From Bacteroidota bacterium (GTDB lineage Bacteria > Bacteroidota > Bacteroidia > Chitinophagales > LD1): DNA of 57,108 bases. Both the position numbers and the translations under genes were made by a program. A model generated the notes under the pieces. It had not been told where the DNA came from, did no database searches, and worked only from the letters and a program-made list of their open reading frames with translations. Positions 49,355 through 57,108 of this stretch are shown here, in pieces (positions within the stretch are counted from its first letter, which is position 1; the number at the start of each line of letters is the position of its first letter). Where the stretch lies: positions 1 through 57,108 of the forward strand of contig JAFDYQ010000028.1 of NCBI GenBank assembly GCA_018267365.1, written 5' to 3'.

Positions 49355-51214
49355 CTAGCGGTCTATACTGACCTTGAGCGTAGCCGTTCCCCTGCCAGAC
49401 CTGACAGAGAGCAGGTAGGTGCCCGGAGCCCTTTCACTGACGTCTATGGTCGTGTACTCGGCTGTGATCTGGCCCTCTGCCACTGTGCGCCCTGATACGT
49501 CGCTTAGCATATAGTTGCCGTTGCCGCAGGCGCAGTGCAGGCTCAGCAGCCCGCTGCCCGGCTGGGGATACAGTGCTATAGAGGCCGTGCCTGATAGATC
49601 ATTTACACCTGTGCAGTCCTCTACACGTATCGTATTGTGCGCGCCAGCGGCGCATCCGTTGCTATCGGTATAAATATAGGTCACGGCAGAGTTGCCCGCG
49701 CTGACACTGTCAAAATGGAATCTGCTACCCGTGATAGCTGCACCGGAATATACTCCGCCCGGAGGGCTGCCACCCGTCATAAAGAAATCCGGCTCACCCT
49801 GGCAGGCAAAGGTATCGGTGCCGCTCACATGCAGTACGCCGCGCTGCACCAGTGGGCCCAGAGGCAGAGAGGCCCTGGGCGGCACCACTGACCTCAGGGT
49901 GAGCTCTACGATGCTATCGCAGCCGTAGAGGCTGGCCAGCGTATCACGGTAGGTGCCTGCACTACCTATCTGCCGCCCGTGAAAGTCATACGGCAGGTCG
50001 CCGCATAGCGCACCGTTCACAGCTACGGTAGACGGCTGGCAGAGCGGCGGGCCAAAGGAGGAGAAAACAATATTGGGCAGGCCGATAGTCCCTAGTGTAG
50101 TATGTGGTCCCAGCCAGTAGCCGCTGTCAGCGAATGCGCACGCCGCACCGGCTGCATCAGGATTGTTGATCACTGCCATATAGCTGTCATCTAGTCGCGC
50201 TATATATATCTTGCCGTCAGGGCCGTTTTGAATCCCTGCATAGGTAGATGACCAGTGAGCATTGTGCACCACATAGCGCGAGTTCCAGATATCCGTGGGC
50301 GAGTGAGATGTCACGTCAAACTGCCACACCTGGCCAAAGGCATTCTCTATAGCATAAAGGTGATTGCCATCGGGCGAAAAGCACGTAAAGCTCATCTCCG
50401 TTTGCTGCCCCGTATTGACAGGAGAGACCAATACAGCGCCGGATACGATACCCGTCACAGGGTCAAAATCAAATAATTGAAACTGGCCGCTATTGCGCGA
50501 TAAAGGCGTGGCCAACCGCCGCCCATCCATAGAGAAAGCTGCAACGCTAAACCCTTGATGATACGTTATAAAAAAGGTACTATCGCCAGCGCGCGAGTAG
50601 ACAGGAGCAGAGAGGCCTGCCGAGGTGAGCAGGTAGCTGGCAAACATGTCACTATTGTAGAGATGCGTCACGATCCAGATGCCGGTATGGGCAGCGTTGT
50701 GCGTGGCGGTCAGCAGACCTGAATTGTGGCGGTACAGCAGCACATTTTTTGCAGACGTCAGATCCCCCAGGCCGCCATGCAGCCTACGGTCAAAGATGCT
50801 GTAGTAGTAGCCCGTATCGTACGTCAGGTTTTGAGAGTAGCCACAGGTACTATTGAATATATAATATAGGTTAGTGTCTCCCGGTACTGGTACGATGAGG
50901 GACCCCTGGTAGTTGTCGCATTGGGATGCTCTCAGGCCGCTGCCATTGGGGGTGATGGTGCAGGTACGATCCCACACTACCCTCGAGTTGGTATAAAAGA
51001 GAAGATTTCCATTGCGGTCGGCTATAGACGCGTAGCCCATCCACGGAAAGAAGAGGGTATCACTGGACATGCTGCACGGCGGTACATTGACCGGAGCACC
51101 TCCGGTGAAAGACATAGCACAGCTATCGCCAAAGCGCCACTGGTCCCACTCATGCTGCGCAGAGAGAGAGGCAAAGAGGAAAAAGAAAGCTGTAAGGGAT
51201 AAAAAGCGTTTCAT
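49355..51214 (-). CDS. Large secreted T9SS sorting domain protein
   Basis: A 619-residue protein with a signal peptide (MKRFLSLTAFFFLFASLSAQ), a ~400-residue WD40-like beta-propeller region (SMDGRRLATPLSRNSGQFQL, FSPDGNHLYAIENAFG, NGPDGKIYIARLDDSY), a linker and a C-terminal T9SS domain (SIALYPQPGSGLLSLHCACG ... APGTYLLSVRSG). It is exported to the cell surface. Similar propeller/T9SS proteins are common orphans in Bacteroidota. Confidence 0.9.
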   Translation of the reverse strand: MKRFLSLTAFFFLFASLSAQHEWDQWRFGDSCAMSFTGGAPVNVPPCSMSSDTLFFPWMGYASIADRNGNLLFYTNSRVVWDRTCTITPNGSGLRASQCDNYQGSLIVPVPGDTNLYYIFNSTCGYSQNLTYDTGYYYSIFDRRLHGGLGDLTSAKNVLLYRHNSGLLTATHNAAHTGIWIVTHLYNSDMFASYLLTSAGLSAPVYSRAGDSTFFITYHQGFSVAAFSMDGRRLATPLSRNSGQFQLFDFDPVTGIVSGAVLVSPVNTGQQTEMSFTCFSPDGNHLYAIENAFGQVWQFDVTSHSPTDIWNSRYVVHNAHWSSTYAGIQNGPDGKIYIARLDDSYMAVINNPDAAGAACAFADSGYWLGPHTTLGTIGLPNIVFSSFGPPLCQPSTVAVNGALCGDLPYDFHGRQIGSAGTYRDTLASLYGCDSIVELTLRSVVPPRASLPLGPLVQRGVLHVSGTDTFACQGEPDFFMTGGSPPGGVYSGAAITGSRFHFDSVSAGNSAVTYIYTDSNGCAAGAHNTIRVEDCTGVNDLSGTASIALYPQPGSGLLSLHCACGNGNYMLSDVSGRTVAEGQITAEYTTIDVSERAPGTYLLSVRSGRGTATLKVSIDR

Positions 51215-51345
51215 GCGGTCATTGGTTTGATCGGTATCAAAGATAAGCGCAGATCAGGTCATGCCGGTCATGGCAGTGTCAAATTTTCGATACAAAAATG
51301 GTATTATCTTTGCTATTCGACTAGTTACTAATACCATCCACCTAC

Positions 51346-52992
51346 ATGCTCAGACGTTCCTTCGTCCTCTCGCTCGCACTCCTTTTTATCGTGACCATGA
51401 TAGCCGGCTGCAAGGGCTGCAAGAACCGCCGCAAGCTGCGCCGTCAAAACGAAGCCATGTACTCCTCACAGCGCTATACAGACTATGTGCTGGATAGCAC
51501 GCTCATTCTGGGTGAACTGGAGCGCGATACCACCTTGAGCGATTTTGCAGAGGATGTCAATGATTTTTACCAGCGGCGAAACTATCAGGCAGCATGGCTC
51601 ACAGACGGTGGCCTCAGCATCAGCGCCTATGATTTTCTCAATACACTACGCGCCTATGAGTCAGACTTTGGAGATAGCTCGCTCACACGCGGACTGGCAG
51701 AGGCAGAGATAGGAGATATGCTCTTCATCGGGCCTACTGAGAAAAAAGCCCTGCTCGACCTCAAGCTCACCGTTACGTTTTTCCGCTATGCGGAGAAAGC
51801 CTACGGCGGCACCCGCGTGGACCTGAAGGACCTCGAGTGGTATATACCACGTATGAAGAAGGACTACAAGCGCCTGCTCGACTCCCTCGTATCCTCACCC
51901 TCTCAGTACGCAGACTACGAACCCGTGAATGAATACTACAAAGCGCTGAAGAAAGCCCTCGTGCAGTACCGCGCCATAGAGAAAAAAGGCGGCTGGCCCA
52001 TTATACCACCCGTTACCAGGTTGCCTATGAAAGTAGGAGACACCTCAGGCGCTACGGTCATGCTCAAGGACCACCTGACCATCACCGGAGACTATATGGT
52101 GGCAGAGCAGAGCGCCACCTATACAGATACGCTGGCCGCTGCCGTGCGCCGCTATCAGGAGCGCATGGGCCTGCGCCCTACTGGCAGGGTAGACAGCCTG
52201 ACACTGGCCGAGCTCAATCAGCCCGTCTCAGTGCGCATCCGCCAGATCATGCTCAATATGGAGCGCCTGCGCTGGATGCCGGACTCCACACCCGCCCACT
52301 ACATACTGGTCAATATACCAGAGTACCGCCTGCATGTGTATGAGGACCACAAGGTGGCCTGGAATATGGATGTGGTAGTGGGCAATGCCGCTACGGCTAC
52401 GAGCATCTTCACCGGCAGGCTCAGTGTAGTAGAGTTTAGCCCCTACTGGAATGTACCACAAAGTATCATCCGCAAGGAGCTATTGCCGAAACTGAAACGG
52501 GATCCCGGCTATCTGGAGCGCGCTCATATGGAGGCAGTGCGCGATGGCGAGGTGCTGGATGCAGATCGTATCAACTGGAGCAGGTATGACAAGAGCGTCC
52601 CCTTTGTGATACGCCAGCGGCCCGGAGATGACTGTGCGCTGGGCCTGGTGGCCTTCTTCTTTCCTAATAGTTTTGACATCTTCCTGCACGACACACCGGC
52701 CAAAAGTTTCTTTAGCGAGAATAGCCGCGCCTTTAGCCACGGCTGCATCCGCCTGGCCGAGCCGGAGAAACTGGCCAACTATCTTTTCCGGGCAGACTCT
52801 GTCAGGATGCCACCCGATACCATCCACGCGCTCATGCACCGTCATATAGAGAAAAAAGTACCTGTGCGCCCGTCAGTGCCGGTGTATATCGTCTACTTCA
52901 CAGCCTGGGTAGATCAGAATGGTCTTGCCAATTTCCGCCATGATATCTACGGCCACGATGCGAGGCTGAGCCGGGAGATATTTGGGAAATAG
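51346..52992 (+). CDS. L,D-transpeptidase (YcbB/LdtD-like) lipoprotein
   Basis: A 548-residue peptidoglycan cross-linking enzyme. Lipobox TMIAGC (Cys22) anchors it. A large scaffold domain is followed by a peptidoglycan-binding domain (ADTLAAAVRRYQERMGLRPTG-like segment within 255-290). The YkuD catalytic domain follows (VNIPEYRLHVYEDHKVAWNM, FLHDTPAKSFF, and SHGCIRLAEPEKLA with the catalytic Cys). The capping loop insertion (KLKRDPGYLERAHMEAV) is typical of the YcbB group. It forms 3-3 cross-links and may tolerate beta-lactams. Confidence 0.93.
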   Translation: MLRRSFVLSLALLFIVTMIAGCKGCKNRRKLRRQNEAMYSSQRYTDYVLDSTLILGELERDTTLSDFAEDVNDFYQRRNYQAAWLTDGGLSISAYDFLNTLRAYESDFGDSSLTRGLAEAEIGDMLFIGPTEKKALLDLKLTVTFFRYAEKAYGGTRVDLKDLEWYIPRMKKDYKRLLDSLVSSPSQYADYEPVNEYYKALKKALVQYRAIEKKGGWPIIPPVTRLPMKVGDTSGATVMLKDHLTITGDYMVAEQSATYTDTLAAAVRRYQERMGLRPTGRVDSLTLAELNQPVSVRIRQIMLNMERLRWMPDSTPAHYILVNIPEYRLHVYEDHKVAWNMDVVVGNAATATSIFTGRLSVVEFSPYWNVPQSIIRKELLPKLKRDPGYLERAHMEAVRDGEVLDADRINWSRYDKSVPFVIRQRPGDDCALGLVAFFFPNSFDIFLHDTPAKSFFSENSRAFSHGCIRLAEPEKLANYLFRADSVRMPPDTIHALMHRHIEKKVPVRPSVPVYIVYFTAWVDQNGLANFRHDIYGHDARLSREIFGK

Positions 52993-53082
52993 TTTTGGAG
53001 GCAGGTGTGAGGTGGAGGGTGAAGGTTGAGCACGTTTGAGGACTGTGGTGCGGTAGGCGCTGATAGCTGCTATAAATCAAAT
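52993..53082 (+). repeat. Intergenic heptamer repeats (GGCAGGT-like units)
   Basis: From about 53002 to 53037 the sequence steps by 7 bp (GGCAGGT, GTGAGGT, GGAGGGT, GAAGGTT). The rest shows no gene. Confidence 0.5.
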
Positions 53083-53113
53083 TTTGCCGTTAGGTTTTAT
53101 CTTAATATCTTTC
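53083..53113 (+). promoter_or_regulatory. Bacteroidota-type promoter
   Basis: -33 TTTG (53083-53086), a 19-bp spacer and the -7 box TATCTTTC (53106-53113) lie 17 bp before the ATG of the LRR gene. This spacing equals that of the ygiD promoter. Confidence 0.65.
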
Positions 53114-53130
53114 AGGTAAAAATCAACCTT

Positions 53131-56100
53131 ATGCAAACTGCCTATACCCTACGCAGTATAATGCTGCTGTGTTCTCTCTGCTTTGCCAGCCTTTTCGCCC
53201 GTGCGCAGTATGTCAATATCCCCGATGCAGCCTTTGGAGATTGGCTCAATAATAACGGATACGCCGGCTGCATGACGGGCAATAGCTCTACAGGCTGGCA
53301 GCTCAATATCTCATGCTCCCAGGTGGTCAACGCCACCTATCTGAATATCAGCTATACGGGCATCAGCGACTTCGACGGGCTGCAGTATTTCGCCAATGTA
53401 CGCAGCCTCGATATCAGCAGTAATTATTATGCCACCTCACTGCCATCGCTGCCGCCGCTGCTCACCTATCTGGCTGCCGGCGGTTGCGATCTGAATAGTC
53501 TGCCTACCTTGCCGGCCACGCTGACCTATCTCGATATCAATAATAATAATAATCTATTCAGCCTGCCTGCACTGAATAATCAACTGCAGGAGCTCCACTG
53601 CCAAAACTGCCACATCTCATCTCTGCCTGACCCACTGCCTGATTCGCTGCGCATCCTGTATTGCGGTAGCAATGATATCACCTCCATAGGATCTCTGCCG
53701 CCCTACCTGACATACCTCGATTGTTCTTACAATAACTGGCTGCAGAGCCTGCCCACCCTACCGGTCACACTCACTGATCTGTACTGCAGCTATACAGGTA
53801 TCGCCACGCTCCCCGCCATACCCAATAGTACTACCTGGGTAGTGACAGACGGCAGCCCTCTGACTAGTATAGGTACGCTCGGCTCGGGCCTCATACACCT
53901 GGAGGTCACAGGATCGCAGCTCACTACGCTGCCGGCACTCCCTGCCTCCCTGCAGGAGCTGGACTGCAGTGCTAGCCATATCGCCTCGCTGCCGGCACTG
54001 CCGGCCGGGCTCACCTATTTGCGCACGGTGCAGAATCCACTCACCAGCCTTCCTGCGCTCCCTGCATCGCTGCAGGAGCTGCGTTGTGACTTTGACTCTC
54101 TGCACACCCTGCCTACGCTACCCGCCTCACTCACTACATTGTCTATCATGGATTGCCACTTTGCCAGCCTGCCCGCGCTGCCGCCTCAGTTGAGCACTCT
54201 CGACTGCTCGGGCAATCAGATCACGGCCCTGCCGGCGCTACCCGCCAGCCTGTCATCACTACTGTGTGGTGGCAATCAACTGACCTCGCTACCTGTTCTG
54301 CCGCCAGCCCTCAGCACGCTGGACTGCCGCGCCAATTTCATATCATCTATACCCAATATACCTGCTACGCTCACATACCTGGATATCGTATATAACTATG
54401 GTCTGCACTGCCTCCCGCGCATTAGTCAGACTCATTTTAATGTATTTAACTGGCAGGGATCAGTGTCCTGTCTTCCTTCACGTTTTTCAGCTACATCTTA
54501 TGATACCAATCCTGCTACGGCACCTCTTTGCACTCCGGCTACAGGTTGTGAGTTTTACTACAATATAGCCGGCACAGTACACTATGATAGCTCCGCCACC
54601 TGTCTGGACGATAGCCTCATTCCGGGCGCACCTATCACCGGCATGAAGGTGCAGCTCAGGCAGGGTAGTACTGTGCTACAGCAGTTCTATACATTCAACT
54701 CGGGCGGCTATTCCTTCAAAACTCCGGCCCTCGGTAGCTACACCGTAGATATAGATACCACAGCGCTGCCACTGGCCGTCGTCTGCCCGCAGTCATTCTC
54801 CCGCCCGGTGCTGCTCACACCTACAGACTCTGTGAAGCACTATGAGGGCTTCGGCCTGCAGTGTGCCGGTGTGGATTTCGGTTTGATCAGTATGCAGGGA
54901 GCGAGGTTCAGGCCCACCTTTAGCAGTAGGGTAGGACCCACCGGCGGCAATATAGCCCTGCAGCGCTATAGCGTAGACTGTGGTGCCGGTGTGTCAGGTA
55001 CCGTCACTACTACATGGACCGGCGCAGCCTCTTACAGCGGCCCGGCTCCGGGTGCGCTCACACCTACATCTGTCTCGGGCCATACGCTCACCTATACCGT
55101 AGCAGACCTCAATGCCCTGCAACGTGGCGATCTCGATATCATATTGACTACAGATGTCACAGCTCCGGTTGGTTCATATGTTTGCATCACATCTACGCTC
55201 TCACCATCTGTACCAGATAGCCGTCCCGCAGATAATACGATGACAGAATGCTACACCATCGTACAGTCCTATGACCCTAACTACAAAGAAGTAACACCTA
55301 CGGCGATCCTACCCGGTGCTACTGACTGGCTCACCTACACCATACACTTCCAAAACACCGGTAGCGACACCGCCTATCTCGTGGTACTGAAAGATACGCT
55401 GAGCCAGTATGTAGATGCTGCCTCCTTCCAGTATCTCGCATCGAGCCACCATGCGGTGATACAGCTGGAGGGCAGCGCGATGACCTTCACCTTCCCGCAT
55501 ATCAACCTTGTAGATAGCGCGACTAACCCTCCCCTCAGCGAGGGCTGGATACAGTACCGTGTGAAAGCGAATGCTGGCCTGCCGAACGGCACTGCTATCA
55601 ATAACACGGCCTACATCTACTTTGACCTCAATCCGGCTGTGGTGACCAATACGGCTGTGACTACAGTGCAGCTGACGGCTACCTGTGTGGATGGAGATAT
55701 ACGCGACAGCATCACGATCTGCCAGGGGGATACGCTCTACTATGGCGGTATGATCATGACCTCCACCGGCTTTTACTACAACGTGATGCAGAATGCCACG
55801 GGCTGCGACACTACCTACCGTATCTGGCTCACGGTACTACCACCATCATACCATCCTATCAGTGATACAATCTGCGCGGGTGATTCTGTCACATTTGCCG
55901 GGCAGGTGCTGACAGCCAATGGCACCTACACCGATACACTGACGGGTGCGGGCGGCTGTGATAGTATTATCAGCCTGGTGCTCACGGTGAGGCCGCTCAG
56001 CTATCTGGTGATCTACGATACCATCTGCAGTGGCGAGGTATATGTGTACCTCCATGATACACTCACTACATCAGACTCATCTATTTACATCTTTCAGAAT

Positions 56101-56694
56101 GCATACGGCTGCGATAGCATCGTACTGCTGGTCCTAACGGTGAGGCCGGCACCGCCGGTGGGCTTTGAGCTGCACACCCTCGCAGAGAATCGGGACATCT
56201 ATGCAGTAGGTGCCGGAGACACGATATGGTGCCAGTTTTTCCGCCCTACCTTTGCTATGAAGGGAGGCTACCCTGCCGGCGGCCACTACAGCGGCCTGTA
56301 TATAGCAAACGACACCTTCAGCATACCACATCCGTATGGGTACCTGGAGTATGAGTTTACCACAGATACTATGAGCTATACAGTCACTGATAGCAATGGC
56401 TGTAGCAATACTGCCACGCGCTACATGCGGCTCGATTTCTGCGAAGGCATCAACGACCTCTCAGCTCTCAGCACCATCCACATCTACCCTGATCCCAATA
56501 CCGGCACATTCACACTACAGACCGAGCGCAGCTATGGGTTGAGCTATCGCATCTCAGACATACTGGGCAAGGAAATCCTGCAGGGCACGATCACCGCAGA
56601 TCAGCAGCTCGTGCGGCTACCTGATGTAGCAGATGGCATGTACACCATCACCGTAGATGGGGCGCGGCCTTTGCGATTTGTGGTAGTGCGGTAG
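53131..56694 (+). CDS. Giant leucine-rich-repeat T9SS surface protein
   Basis: The start is set at ATG 53131 (MQTAYTLRSIMLLCSLCFAS), giving 1187 residues with a signal peptide. DNA ~53380-54420 encodes about 16 repeats of ~21 residues of the type LPALPASLQELDCSxxxIxS, a bacterial (YopM/IpaH-like) LRR. Then come a carboxypeptidase-like beta domain (AGTVHYDSSATCLDDS) and a DUF11/DUF7619-type domain (YDPNYKEVTPTAILPGATDW). Three repeated modules with CxGDxxxxxG and GCDSI words follow, and finally a T9SS domain (IHIYPDPNTGTFTLQTERSY). It is likely an adhesin or binding protein displayed by T9SS. Confidence 0.92.
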   Translation: MQTAYTLRSIMLLCSLCFASLFARAQYVNIPDAAFGDWLNNNGYAGCMTGNSSTGWQLNISCSQVVNATYLNISYTGISDFDGLQYFANVRSLDISSNYYATSLPSLPPLLTYLAAGGCDLNSLPTLPATLTYLDINNNNNLFSLPALNNQLQELHCQNCHISSLPDPLPDSLRILYCGSNDITSIGSLPPYLTYLDCSYNNWLQSLPTLPVTLTDLYCSYTGIATLPAIPNSTTWVVTDGSPLTSIGTLGSGLIHLEVTGSQLTTLPALPASLQELDCSASHIASLPALPAGLTYLRTVQNPLTSLPALPASLQELRCDFDSLHTLPTLPASLTTLSIMDCHFASLPALPPQLSTLDCSGNQITALPALPASLSSLLCGGNQLTSLPVLPPALSTLDCRANFISSIPNIPATLTYLDIVYNYGLHCLPRISQTHFNVFNWQGSVSCLPSRFSATSYDTNPATAPLCTPATGCEFYYNIAGTVHYDSSATCLDDSLIPGAPITGMKVQLRQGSTVLQQFYTFNSGGYSFKTPALGSYTVDIDTTALPLAVVCPQSFSRPVLLTPTDSVKHYEGFGLQCAGVDFGLISMQGARFRPTFSSRVGPTGGNIALQRYSVDCGAGVSGTVTTTWTGAASYSGPAPGALTPTSVSGHTLTYTVADLNALQRGDLDIILTTDVTAPVGSYVCITSTLSPSVPDSRPADNTMTECYTIVQSYDPNYKEVTPTAILPGATDWLTYTIHFQNTGSDTAYLVVLKDTLSQYVDAASFQYLASSHHAVIQLEGSAMTFTFPHINLVDSATNPPLSEGWIQYRVKANAGLPNGTAINNTAYIYFDLNPAVVTNTAVTTVQLTATCVDGDIRDSITICQGDTLYYGGMIMTSTGFYYNVMQNATGCDTTYRIWLTVLPPSYHPISDTICAGDSVTFAGQVLTANGTYTDTLTGAGGCDSIISLVLTVRPLSYLVIYDTICSGEVYVYLHDTLTTSDSSIYIFQNAYGCDSIVLLVLTVRPAPPVGFELHTLAENRDIYAVGAGDTIWCQFFRPTFAMKGGYPAGGHYSGLYIANDTFSIPHPYGYLEYEFTTDTMSYTVTDSNGCSNTATRYMRLDFCEGINDLSALSTIHIYPDPNTGTFTLQTERSYGLSYRISDILGKEILQGTITADQQLVRLPDVADGMYTITVDGARPLRFVVVR

Positions 56695-56716
56695 GTGTTT
56701 TTATGTTAATATTCAC

Positions 56717-56741
56717 CTAGATATATTCCATATTTATCTAG
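56717..56741. repeat. Inverted repeat
   Basis: CTAGATA and TATCTAG arms are separated by 11 bp, 23 bp after the LRR gene stop. It may be part of a complex terminator. Confidence 0.4.
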
Positions 56742-56753
56742 AAAATCTAACCA

Positions 56754-56784
56754 TGTACGGGAAAGTATTTTCCCGTACATTTTG
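56754..56784 (+). terminator. Rho-independent terminator
   Basis: The hairpin TGTACGGGAAA...TTTCCCGTACA (56754-56779) is followed by TTTTG. It ends the LRR gene transcript. Confidence 0.75.
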
Positions 56785-56892
56785 TAAGTGATTTATTGTC
56801 AGTTTGTTATACGTGTGATCGTTTTGCGGATGATCTGCATTAGTTTTTTTGTTTCCCCTCTTTTTAACTTTGAGCTAACAAAAGAAACACAC

Positions 56893-56994
56893 ATGGTACT
56901 CAGAGAACCGGAACATGGTAAACAACTTTTGCTGTATATAGCTGGCCTGATGGTCATCATCATGCTCGGTATGATCTACGCCTTTGCAGCCTGA
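56893..56994 (+). CDS. Single-helix membrane microprotein (33 aa)
   Basis: ATG 56893 opens a 33-residue protein, MVLREPEHGKQLLLYIAGLM then VIIMLGMIYAFAA: a charged start and one transmembrane helix of ~20 residues. A -7-like box TAACTTTG (about 56866-56873) lies 20 bp upstream of the ATG. Short, but its independent promoter-like signal and membrane pattern support it. The function is unknown. Confidence 0.5.
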   Translation: MVLREPEHGKQLLLYIAGLMVIIMLGMIYAFAA

Positions 56995-57004
56995 TCTTTT
57001 TATG

Positions 57005-57040
57005 CATGTATCGTCCTAAAATAGGTTGACGGATTAAATA
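57005..57040. mobile_element. Possible insertion-sequence end
   Basis: The words TGTATCGTCCTAAAATAGG and GTTGACGGATTAAATAA resemble, from memory, ends of IS3-family elements in Bacteroidota. No transposase is inside the window, which stops 68 bp later. Weak. Confidence 0.25.
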
Positions 57041-57053
57041 ATCATCTTATGAG

Positions 57054-57085
57054 CTCCCGATTGCTTTTAGTGGTCGGGAGTTTTG
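57054..57085 (+). terminator. Rho-independent terminator
   Basis: The hairpin CTCCCGA-N13-TCGGGAG (57054-57080) is followed by TTTTG. Confidence 0.65.
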
Positions 57086-57108
57086 ATGTACTTCTGTTGG
57101 TGTTTTCA

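Noticed and set aside
1..57108. tRNA, rRNA, riboswitch or attachment-site sequences
   Set aside because: Read through on both strands without finding a cloverleaf, rRNA segment, known riboswitch core or matching att repeats flanking the phage-type genes. Small divergent RNAs could be missed without a covariance search.

Overview
The window looks like chromosomal DNA of a Bacteroidota bacterium, most likely of the Chitinophagales type. Six secreted or remnant proteins end in type IX secretion (T9SS) sorting domains. Several promoters fit the Bacteroidota pattern (TTTG, 19 bp, TAnnTTTG), and DUF4382 lipoproteins, RAYT/REP elements and N-termini of the SYQAIVRN type are present. No rRNA, tRNA or CRISPR array was recognised.

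1-16.3 kb, host accessory region with a redox and defence theme. It holds a secreted penicillin-acylase-family enzyme, a DUF2141 protein, and a 4,5-DOPA-dioxygenase-type gene (ygiD) with a broken 5' copy upstream. Downstream lie separate modules: a GNAT-like/XRE toxin-antitoxin-like pair, an ArsR plus two SRPBCC operon, an NmrA/aldo-keto reductase/AraC set, and a PstI/BsuBI-type restriction-modification pair. The last ~38 bp of ygiD recur at module boundaries (4841, 6012, 7518, 10612). A peroxide and quinone stress cluster follows: HxlR with divergent DoxX, glutathione peroxidase, and an OhrR-like MarR.

16.4-19.3 kb, phage-like early region. A CI/LexA-type cleavable repressor is divergent from five small genes ending in a DUF1376 replication-type protein.

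19.3-28.1 kb, mixed host region rich in REP-like hairpins. It contains a RAYT transposase inside a perfect 44-bp inverted repeat next to a truncated SUKH-like gene, a T9SS protein and a T9SS remnant, an MsrA homologue with no cysteine, two small paralogues around it, a 330-bp tract of degenerate heptamer repeats, and two tandem DUF4382 lipoproteins.

28.2-38.3 kb, phage-derived head and lysis operon on the minus strand, read from scaffold at the high-coordinate end to lysis at the low-coordinate end: scaffold, major capsid-like protein, a frameshifted head-connector-like gene, a T9SS protein, several structural unknowns including a paralogous pair, holin-like membrane proteins, a CHAP-type endolysin and a spanin-like protein. 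I see no portal, terminase, tape measure or integrase, so this is a partial, satellite-like or domesticated particle system.

38.4-57.1 kb, host genes: secreted and lipoprotein genes, PI-PLC, M42 peptidase, DUF2461, cupin DUF985, mtnN, a large collagen-like surface protein, a protein ending in a sliding-clamp-binding motif (QLDLF), an L,D-transpeptidase, and two large T9SS proteins, one with leucine-rich repeats.

A recurrent feature across the window is intergenic DNA with strict 7-bp periodicity but several different consensus units.
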